A stretch of DNA of 53,085 bases, taken from positions 1-53,085 of the IMG/VR virus record IMGVR_UViG_3300021389_000031; one strand, written 5' to 3'. Below, piece by piece: positions 47,879-53,085 of the stretch. This stretch comes from a virus. The notes beneath the pieces were generated by a model. That model was not told where the DNA came from. It was given only the letters and a program-made list of their open reading frames with translations, and did no database searches. Position 1 is the stretch's first letter, and every line of letters starts with the position of its first letter. The position numbers were made by a program, and so were the translations under genes.

Positions 47879-49446
47879 TAGTCCACCTCTGTCAAGATAG
47901 TTGTTTCAGGTTCATAGTAAACCCCACCAGCGTCTCCAAGCTTACTGAAGGGGCGGTTTTTGTCGATCACGAACCTCGTGGTGTTCTGTAGGATCTCATC
48001 GTCGCTGTCAAGATCCCGCTCTAGCAACACACAGATAATTGCTTCCTCCTCTAGTGCAGCCGCATACTTTGTTCGCCCGTCATCGTTGACTTGGGAGATG
48101 AAGATAACCCCGATGTTCAACTCTTTTGCAAGCTGTGCCATACGTGATCCAAGTGCCGTAAGTAGTGAAGTAGCACCATCTGTACCCGCCGCAGAAAGGT
48201 AAGCCAACCGCTGCACGTGGTCAATGAAGATGTAGCTTGCACCATAGACAGAGGCAGCAAGTCGAACATACTCCAAGACTTTCATGGGATCATCACTTGC
48301 CCTCATCTCAAAGATGATAGTACGTTCACCTTTAGTAGCTTTGAGGGCTGCTTCCATGACAGCTTCTTCAGTGATGCCATTCCACTTAGCGTCATCCCTT
48401 GTACGTACATTGACCCCAAGTTCATAGGTAGCCATTGCACGATAGGTTGTAGATTTCATCTCCTCGGCGTGTAACATTGCAATACGAGCATCCTCAGACT
48501 TCAGGATACCTGTCTCAAAGTACCGGATAAGTTCGGTCTTACCAGTTCCACGAGGGGCTTTGATAAAGGTGATGCCCCCTTTGACAAGTCCGCGCATCTT
48601 ATCGTCCCAACCTTGGTGACCTGTCGGGACATACTCGTAAGGATTTTCCTCTAGAAGTGCCTTCTTCACATCCTCATCTGTGCAGAAGAAGTTGTCTGGT
48701 GCATATCGTTGTGGCTTGAGTGCAGCCCACTTCAGGTCTGTCTCATCCCCGGCTTGTAGGAAGTCGTTAGCGTCCTTGTGCTTAGTGAGTGGGACATACC
48801 AGAACTTCTCTGGGATAGCCGCGTAGAGGCGCTCTGCGGCCTTCCTGCCCGCATCATCAAGCTCCCCGGCATACACCACCTCTTGAAAGGAGGAGATGTA
48901 CCCAATGTTCTTCTTGATAAACTTCTCCCCGATACTAGCAGAGGGTATTGACATAACTGGGTAAGTCTTACCTAAAGCTTGGTACAACGACGCACTATCA
49001 AATTCCCCTTCTGAGAGATAGAGACGCTTCCCCCCTGCATTAAAGTCTGGGCCGAACAGGTCGTCCATAGGTACCCCAGATTCTTTAACCCAGAAGACCT
49101 TCTCATCATAGCCACGGTATTTGATGTTGTTTTTGTGTTTGAAGGCATACCTTACCGGATTACCATCTTCATCAAGTTGCAGTTGGATGCCGTAGATCTT
49201 TGCCACCTCTGGGTCAATAGATCGAATACCTTCATAGGTAGACTTGACCACTGGCCTTTTTCTTACATCCAACTTCTTCTCCTTTGTAGGGTAGGTCTCT
49301 TTAGCCCAGTCATATGTAGCTCGCTTAGAGGGGTAGGCTTCCCCACAGCTATGACACATCCCTACACAGAGTTCCTCGTTGTAGGAGAATGCGTCAGAAG
49401 AGCCGCAGCTAGGGTATGGACAGGGTTGGTGCGCTACTTCAGTCAT
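47878..49446 (-). CDS. Primase-helicase, T7 gp4-like, 522 aa
   Basis: Unwinds DNA and primes lagging strands. An N-terminal zinc ribbon (CPYPSCGSSDAF ... CHSCG, residues 9-34), a TOPRIM primase core (LYLSEGEFDSASL, VVYAGELDDAG) and a RecA-type helicase with Walker A KAPRGTGKTELI (~300) and Walker B-like ASYIFIDHVQRL are all present. The ATG at 49446 overlaps the preceding small gene's stop. Pairs with the split polymerase and SSB. Confidence 0.9.
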   Translation of the reverse strand: MTEVAHQPCPYPSCGSSDAFSYNEELCVGMCHSCGEAYPSKRATYDWAKETYPTKEKKLDVRKRPVVKSTYEGIRSIDPEVAKIYGIQLQLDEDGNPVRYAFKHKNNIKYRGYDEKVFWVKESGVPMDDLFGPDFNAGGKRLYLSEGEFDSASLYQALGKTYPVMSIPSASIGEKFIKKNIGYISSFQEVVYAGELDDAGRKAAERLYAAIPEKFWYVPLTKHKDANDFLQAGDETDLKWAALKPQRYAPDNFFCTDEDVKKALLEENPYEYVPTGHQGWDDKMRGLVKGGITFIKAPRGTGKTELIRYFETGILKSEDARIAMLHAEEMKSTTYRAMATYELGVNVRTRDDAKWNGITEEAVMEAALKATKGERTIIFEMRASDDPMKVLEYVRLAASVYGASYIFIDHVQRLAYLSAAGTDGATSLLTALGSRMAQLAKELNIGVIFISQVNDDGRTKYAAALEEEAIICVLLERDLDSDDEILQNTTRFVIDKNRPFSKLGDAGGVYYEPETTILTEVD

Positions 49447-49601
49447 CCTTTCACCAATATATAATCAGGACCCGACACACCAATATCGTAGCAGACAAGA
49501 AGTTTGTAGTTTACCCCTGCAATTAAAAACCTACACCCATCCATAGAGGGATCTAGTTCTAACTTATTAAAGTCTTCCCTGCAGGTTAACGTAATCAACA
49601 T
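49443..49601 (-). CDS. Small hypothetical protein, 52 aa
   Basis: ATG at 49601; reads MLITLTCREDFNKLELDPSM and ends GPDYILVKG, with a TGA overlapping the helicase ATG. A beta-rich small domain with three Cys, unknown family. The four-base coupling to the helicase supports expression. Confidence 0.62.
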   Translation of the reverse strand: MLITLTCREDFNKLELDPSMDGCRFLIAGVNYKLLVCYDIGVSGPDYILVKG

Positions 49602-49613
49602 TACACACCCCTT

Positions 49614-49883
49614 TCAGTTCTTAGAGGGTTTTGTTGCGGCCTTTACGGCCCACATTGCCGCGCTCTCAATTTCGGTCTGCGCGAGTGCCTTTAAGCGGCC
49701 CACCTCAGCACTTTGCGGGTCTACAACAGATGCTTTACCAAGCCCACTCACACTGTCAAGTTTAGGTAGAGGGATTGCTTCAATCAGGTCGATTAGATCA
49801 GCCGCAGCACGTTTGATTTTACCTACTGTGTCTTCATTGCTGGGGTTGAAGTTGATCCCCACTTTGTATTCACCCTTAGTCAT
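49614..49883 (-). CDS. Acb2/Tad1-like anti-defence protein, 89 aa
   Basis: The pattern KVGINFNPSNEDTVGKIKRA, then ADLIDLIEAI and AEVGRLKALAQTEIESAAMW followed by AVKAATKP, fits the helical hairpin of Acb2/Tad1 proteins, which trap cyclic nucleotide signals of CBASS and Thoeris. The family is known to include many phage proteins ending AAMWAVKAAT. It lies among small early accessory genes, where such inhibitors are expected. Binding residues cannot be confirmed by eye. Confidence 0.75.
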   Translation of the reverse strand: MTKGEYKVGINFNPSNEDTVGKIKRAAADLIDLIEAIPLPKLDSVSGLGKASVVDPQSAEVGRLKALAQTEIESAAMWAVKAATKPSKN

Positions 49884-49884
49884 T

Positions 49885-50070
49885 TTAGATATCTCCCATA
49901 TCTTTGAGCCAGATCAACTTTAGTTTCCCTTTGGTGGTTTGTATATATAGGTCTCCATCATCCCAACCATAATTACCAACCCTAACAGGGTATTTACCAC
50001 AGGGATGACCCATTAGGTCCACACTACACATACCTTTTCTTAGTTCAATTGTATCACCTATCTTGGTCAC
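49885..50070 (-). CDS. Hypothetical protein, 61 aa
   Basis: Starts MTKIGDTIELRKGMCSVDLM with GHPCGKYPVRVGNYGWDDGD: a small beta barrel-like protein with two Cys. It precedes the Acb2-like gene by one base. No family recognised. Confidence 0.65.
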   Translation of the reverse strand: MTKIGDTIELRKGMCSVDLMGHPCGKYPVRVGNYGWDDGDLYIQTTKGKLKLIWLKDMGDI

Positions 50071-50106
50071 GGTTCAACCCCTAGGCTACATGCAGGCAGT
50101 GCTACT

Positions 50107-50292
50107 TCAGTCAACAGTTCTACTCCAATCAGTCTCGTAATTTCCCTCTAGGGTTCGGAGGATACTTCTTACATAGACTTTAAGGATACCTTGCGCAGCT
50201 TCACTGTTAGGAACCTCTAACATTGCTTTCAAATCAGCGACAATATTCCTCAAGGTTTCCTCTAGGTCTAACCTAGCCTCATTAGCATCCAC
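50107..50292 (-). CDS. Hypothetical helical protein, 61 aa
   Basis: GTG at 50292 is the best visible start; the open frame extends back to 50337 without ATG. Product: DANEARLDLEETLRNIVADL and later AAQGILKVYVRSILRTLEGN, a helical hairpin. The ribosome site is weak. Function unknown. Confidence 0.5.
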   Translation of the reverse strand: MDANEARLDLEETLRNIVADLKAMLEVPNSEAAQGILKVYVRSILRTLEGNYETDWSRTVD

Positions 50293-50337
50293 ATAGAGTT
50301 GAAAGTTCTCTTGTGCCTGCCCTTCAGAGGCTAGAAC

Positions 50338-50460
50338 CTATAGAGACATCTCTCGAAGTTCTTTCTTAAGATCCTCAATACGTTCAATTGCAACTAGCGG
50401 TGTGCGGCTACCAGTGCCAACGCTAAGGTCGTGTAGTCGTTCTAAGAGAGTGTCACTCAT
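50338..50460 (-). CDS. Small helical protein, 40 aa
   Basis: The ATG at 50460 overlaps the stop of 50453-50764. Reads MSDTLLERLHDLSVGTGSRT and ends in a charged helix (IERIEDLKKELREMSL). Unknown role. Confidence 0.5.
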   Translation of the reverse strand: MSDTLLERLHDLSVGTGSRTPLVAIERIEDLKKELREMSL

Positions 50461-50764
50461 TGTTTGAATCCAACCACTCAAGTGTTTCTTTTTGCAGGTC
50501 TTCAAGAATCTCCCCAACATCCTTGTAGAGGGTCAAGTCATGATGTCTACCGTTGTCCTTCATGTTGAAAGCATAGCTATGTGCCTTCATACCGTTAATC
50601 ACCATTGGGTCATAGGTTTTACCACAAGGGGTATCTCCGGTTAACTTCCACATAAGATCTGTGCAAGCTAGGGCGTACCCTTCAATCATAAGGGCTGTTG
50701 CAGTATCTATATCCTCTAGGCCCCTAATTTCTGAAGGACTAAACTCATAAGGTTTACGTAGCAT
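50453..50764 (-). CDS. Hypothetical protein, 103 aa
   Basis: ATG at 50764 with AAAGGAG upstream, inside the end of the preceding gene (49-nt overlap). Starts MLRKPYEFSPSEIRGLEDID with a following Trp- and Cys-containing helix, then DNGRHHDLTLYKDVGEILED. No motif is recognised. Confidence 0.65.
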   Translation of the reverse strand: MLRKPYEFSPSEIRGLEDIDTATALMIEGYALACTDLMWKLTGDTPCGKTYDPMVINGMKAHSYAFNMKDNGRHHDLTLYKDVGEILEDLQKETLEWLDSNNE

Positions 50765-51126
50765 AACTTCTCTCCTTTCAGTTCTGCGAGGGATTTCTTT
50801 ATTAAAACTCGACAATCTGCGTCACTGTAGACAGGATACATCTCTAGAAAGTGTTTGGCGCTTTCAATAACAGCCCCCAACTCTTCAATACGGCTGCGTT
50901 GCTGTTCGGATACATGTTCAGCCCTCCGTTCAACCCGCATGGGTTTCGGCTTGGCGCGGTATGTATAGTTACCTCCGAACACAGGGTTTGTGGCATCCAA
51001 CCACCGTCCAACATAATTCAAATATAGCACCTCCGGCTCGGACCTCATTCTGGCCTGCGTGTCGGCATCCAGCAGGCACCAAGGCGTTGTGATGTCGGTC
51101 AGGTCGTCGTAGTGGATTTCGGTCAT
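50716..51126 (-). CDS. Hypothetical protein, 136 aa
   Basis: ATG at 51126 has GGAG six bases upstream; earlier GTG/ATG codons lack this. The first ~70 residues (PWCLLDADTQARMRSEPEVL, NYVGRWLDATNPVFGGNYTY) look like a small folded domain and are encoded by GC-rich DNA; the helical C-terminus is AT-leaning. This suggests a fused or recently acquired N-terminal part. Confidence 0.6.
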   Translation of the reverse strand: MTEIHYDDLTDITTPWCLLDADTQARMRSEPEVLYLNYVGRWLDATNPVFGGNYTYRAKPKPMRVERRAEHVSEQQRSRIEELGAVIESAKHFLEMYPVYSDADCRVLIKKSLAELKGEKLCYVNLMSLVLQKLGA

Positions 51127-51163
51127 GTCAGGCTCCATACGTTCCAGATGATCGTGGCAATCA

Positions 51164-51352
51164 TCACGCACCGCCTTTCTTCGTCACCGTGTAACCCATC
51201 ATGTCGGCCAGCTTGGCGAATTGATCGTGAGCGCATTGGGCGTAGTATTGAGCGGCGTTCATATCGCGGCTCTCAAAATGTGCGGAGACGTTCATGTAGT
51301 ATGCCACTTCGCCAGCGAAGTATTTTGCGCGCCATTTTTCAGTTTGTGTCAT
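51164..51352 (-). CDS. Hypothetical protein, 62 aa
   Basis: The ATG at 51352 overlaps the stop of 51349-51531. Reads MTQTEKWRAKYFAGEVAYYM ... AAQYYAQCAHDQFAKLADMM, a helical, aromatic-rich protein in GC-rich DNA. Likely part of the same acquired stretch as the first half of 50716-51126. Confidence 0.6.
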   Translation of the reverse strand: MTQTEKWRAKYFAGEVAYYMNVSAHFESRDMNAAQYYAQCAHDQFAKLADMMGYTVTKKGGA

Positions 51353-51531
51353 TCGTTCAGTCCCTTTAGGAGATTCTCTGCATCTTTCTGCCAGCACAAT
51401 ACTAGCAGAGCATCGGTTACCGGGTCAAGTTCATCCCTAGGGTCGGACAACAAAGACTGTGTCTGTATCTTGAAGTCCTCTTTAACGAACTCCTCTAGGA
51501 AGTCTAACAGTTTTTGTAGTTTAGTTGTCAT
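51349..51531 (-). CDS. Hypothetical acidic helical protein, 60 aa
   Basis: Starts MTTKLQKLLDFLEEFVKEDF, helical and acidic, ending LCWQKDAENLLKGLNE. It overlaps the membrane protein upstream by 11 nt. Role unknown. Confidence 0.6.
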   Translation of the reverse strand: MTTKLQKLLDFLEEFVKEDFKIQTQSLLSDPRDELDPVTDALLVLCWQKDAENLLKGLNE

Positions 51532-51664
51532 AGCATACCACCGAACCTTGAAGAGTCATCTCTCTTAGTGTGAGGTCTGCACCAACCGTAAGACCCCCTA
51601 AGGACCCTACAAATAGACCTGCCAAAAAGAATATTATTGCTACTGCCTTCTCTGTGTCAGCCAT
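51521..51664 (-). CDS. Single-pass membrane protein, 47 aa
   Basis: The ATG at 51664 overlaps the stop of 51657-51773. A hydrophobic helix (AVAIIFFLAGLFVGSLGGLT) follows a short polar start; the tail is TLREMTLQGSVVCYDN. The longer open frame upstream is not used because it would overlap a Cys-rich gene. Confidence 0.55.
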   Translation of the reverse strand: MADTEKAVAIIFFLAGLFVGSLGGLTVGADLTLREMTLQGSVVCYDN

Positions 51665-51773
51665 AATCTTCTTCCTCTTCATCCTCACAAGGTTCATCAA
51701 CAAACCTCTCACATTCAACGCAGAAGTAGTCAGCCTCTGCACTCTCATTATGATTCACTACAAGCTCACACAT
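51657..51773 (-). CDS. Cys-rich acidic mini-protein, 38 aa
   Basis: ATG at 51773; reads MCELVVNHNESAEADYFCVE, then CERFVDEPCEDEEEE. Four Cys in a CVEC...C layout could bind zinc; the tail is strongly acidic. It overlaps both neighbours by 8 nt. Confidence 0.5.
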   Translation of the reverse strand: MCELVVNHNESAEADYFCVECERFVDEPCEDEEEEDYG

Positions 51774-51948
51774 CTTCAACCCTCTTGAATTTAGATACGA
51801 GATTAGTCACAATATCCTCAAAACCATCAGAACCTTTAAGGCACAAGGAACCTTTCTGGTTCACAAAGCACACATAGGTTTGCCCTTTTTTGTAGGCATT
51901 GGATTTTTGGTCTGTGCAGATATAGGTCTCACCTTTTTGAAACTTCAT
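51766..51948 (-). CDS. Hypothetical SH3-like protein, 60 aa
   Basis: Starts MKFQKGETYICTDQKSNAYK with GQTYVCFVNQKGSLCLKG: alternating beta strands, three Cys. Looks like a small barrel similar to the N-terminus of 37346-37810. Unknown role. Confidence 0.6.
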   Translation of the reverse strand: MKFQKGETYICTDQKSNAYKKGQTYVCFVNQKGSLCLKGSDGFEDIVTNLVSKFKRVEDV

Positions 51949-51962
51949 TAGTATACCTCCAC

Positions 51963-52154
51963 CTAAATCTTTTCAAGTTTTTTGTAGTCTTCGCACCTGC
52001 CAGAATAGTCTGAAAAAGCTATAGGTGCATACTCCATCCCAAAAGACTTGGCCCACCTCTCCGAACCAATTCTATCGTCTTCTGAGAAGAACCTAAAGCA
52101 TTCCTCATTCACGCAGTCAGATTTGCAGAAAGTTTTGTCTTTGTAGCACAACAT
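51963..52154 (-). CDS. Cys-rich hypothetical protein, 63 aa
   Basis: Six Cys (MLCYKDKTFCKSDCVNEECF ... RCEDY) suggest a metal site. It is the first gene after the non-coding region 52155-52383 and would be the first product of the promoter at 52252-52281. AAGGAG precedes the ATG by 8 bases. Confidence 0.68.
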   Translation of the reverse strand: MLCYKDKTFCKSDCVNEECFRFFSEDDRIGSERWAKSFGMEYAPIAFSDYSGRCEDYKKLEKI

Positions 52155-52383
52155 TTTTGTTGCTCCTTATGTGAACTTAAGGTACCCTAGAGTTTTGTTA
52201 AATTTATCTTAAATGGTGTTAATGGTATACTTAAAGAATACATTAAGTATTCTTATATAGAAGCCACTTTCACCTTTTCAAGACCTTAACCAAACTTTAT
52301 TTTCACCTCAAGATTTTACTTCTATGTGGGGCCTTTAGGTCTCCTAGGTAACCCACCATACCCAAGAGACCTAGTTGGGCTTC
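52155..52383. other. Second non-coding control region
   Basis: 229 bases with no gene. It holds GAACTTAAGGTACC (52173-52186, shared with 2863-2876), an inverted repeat AGAATAC/GTATTCT (52235-52253) at the promoter -10, and an eight-pair hairpin TAGGTCTC/GAGACCTA (52336-52343 with 52366-52373) behind the upstream gene, possibly an attenuator. Confidence 0.6.
52252..52281 (-). promoter_or_regulatory. Leftward sigma-70 promoter for early genes
   Basis: Minus strand: TTGAAA (52281-52276), 18-bp spacer, TATAAG (52257-52252). The inverted repeat AGAATAC-ATTAA-GTATTCT overlaps the -10 and probable start, giving a natural repressor site. It would serve the long operon from 52154 leftward. Confidence 0.55.
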
Positions 52384-52599
52384 CTAGGTCCCTCTCCGGG
52401 CCTCTGGGGACCTATCTAGGTGGTATAGGTAGACCAACTCTAGATCTTCCAGACCATCCAGACTGTCAACAGCTTCCCAGATAGTTACCTTGTCACCGTA
52501 GTTACCTTCTTGTTCAGCGAAGTGGTGAGCTTCTGTAAGTGTGTCTGTGTGGCACTCTGAGGTGTTACCAACCCTTACATGGTAGTAAATCAAACTCAA
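52384..52599 (-). CDS. Hypothetical protein, 71 aa
   Basis: ATG overlaps the pentapeptide gene stop (ATGA). Starts MSLIYYHVRVGNTSECHTDT and continues with HHFAEQEGNYGDKVTIWEAV; a small alpha/beta protein. It may serve with the pentapeptide protein because of the coupling. No family recognised. Confidence 0.68.
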   Translation of the reverse strand: MSLIYYHVRVGNTSECHTDTLTEAHHFAEQEGNYGDKVTIWEAVDSLDGLEDLELVYLYHLDRSPEARRGT

Positions 52600-53085
52600 T
52601 AGTCCTCCGCTTCTTGTTTAGTCATAAAGAAGTGAATGCCGTTAGTGCATTCAACCCTGATGTCCCCATCATATTGATCGGGGAAGACTTCTTCCCCAAC
52701 CTTATAGAAGGTCTTCCCTGTGTACTTATCATAGCCTTCAGGACCCTCAAGGACAATAACATAGCTTGCTCGACATTTGCGACCCACTAGGGTTGAAGTC
52801 CTTTGGGCATGTTCAGGTATCATAAGCTTGATGACCCCGGTTTGGATCTTCTTGTAGCCCACAAAGGATACCCCTTGAGGGTAGATCTGGAAGTCCGGTA
52901 GTTTGGTGTCTGTAAGGTTAGCCCCCTGAAGGCTAGCCCTCTGGAGGTTAGCCCCCTCAAGGTTAGCCCCCTGAAGGTTAGCCACATGAAGGTTAGCCCC
53001 ACGAAGGTTAGCCCACCGAAGGTTAACCCCCTGAAGGTTAGCCCCACGAAGGTCGGCCCCCTGAAGGTTAGCCCTCTGGAGGTTA
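52596..53085 (-). CDS. Pentapeptide-repeat protein, C-terminal part (begins at 401)
   Basis: About 11 further A(N/D)LQx repeats read from 53085 to ~52918, after which the beta-helix ends and a separate C-terminal domain of ~105 residues follows: FVGYKKIQTGVIKLMIPEHA, RTSTLVGRKCRASYVIVLEG, and CTNGIHFFMTKQEAEDY. I recall this domain (DUF5758-type) behind pentapeptide repeats in phages and giant viruses; its function is unknown. The frame continues across the contig ends, evidence that the molecule is circular or circularly permuted. The stop overlaps the next start. Confidence 0.85.
   Translation of the reverse strand, partial: NLQRANLQGADLRGANLQGVNLRWANLRGANLHVANLQGANLEGANLQRASLQGANLTDTKLPDFQIYPQGVSFVGYKKIQTGVIKLMIPEHAQRTSTLVGRKCRASYVIVLEGPEGYDKYTGKTFYKVGEEVFPDQYDGDIRVECTNGIHFFMTKQEAEDY

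Overview
The window looks like the complete, circularly permuted genome (or a circular contig) of a tailed podovirus that probably infects a marine or related Rhodobacteraceae. One gene, a pentapeptide-repeat protein, runs off position 1 on the minus strand and re-enters at 53085 in the same reading frame, so the two ends join. Host and group are inferred from gene content. The set is a T7-type DNA polymerase and primase-helicase without any phage RNA polymerase, a class II (B12-type) ribonucleotide reductase, ThyX, PhoH, MazG, a spike-base protein of the kind known from gene transfer agents, and head-spike/tail-fibre proteins common in Rhodobacteraceae phages. This is the signature of Roseophage SIO1-like phages ('cobaviruses'). 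The genome is larger than SIO1 and carries many accessory genes. I saw no integrase or excisionase, so it is probably lytic.

Layout. (1) About 1.57-2.96 kb is a control region without convincing genes. It holds consensus sigma-70 promoters pointing right, candidate promoters pointing left, two different families of palindromic operators, a helically phased GAACA array and a 15-bp inverted repeat. (2) From 2.96 to 36.77 kb everything is on the plus strand. The order is lysis genes (M15 endolysin, two small membrane proteins, one-piece spanin), small virion-type proteins, a host-range cassette, terminase, a tailspike cassette inserted at the end of terL, portal, a 1293-residue virion protein, scaffold, tRNA-Thr, capsid, a second host-range cassette, tail tube proteins A and B, fibres, and finally lysozyme and ejection proteins. 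(3) A bidirectional terminator at 36.78 kb separates this from the minus-strand arm. (4) The minus arm, read from 1567 down through position 1 and on from 53085 to 36802, carries early genes: small accessory proteins, an Acb2/Tad1-like anti-defence protein, helicase-primase, a DNA polymerase split in two by an HNH gene, SSB, ThyX, nucleases, phosphoesterase, MazG, NrdJ, PhoH and a few small late-end genes.

How it works together. Early genes remodel nucleotide pools (NrdJ, ThyX, MazG), copy DNA (polymerase, primase-helicase, SSB, nucleases) and blunt host defence. Late genes build a short-tailed virion. Because no RNA polymerase is present, all transcription must use host RNA polymerase, which fits the near-perfect TTGACA/TATAAT promoters.

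The most notable points are the terL C-terminus relic behind the tailspike cassette, the 'gene-in-pieces' DNA polymerase, the operator and phased-repeat architecture of the control region, the host-like composition of the receptor-binding cassettes, the Acb2/Tad1-like protein, and a ThyX with a non-standard signature. All family names come from motif recognition by eye; no search was run.
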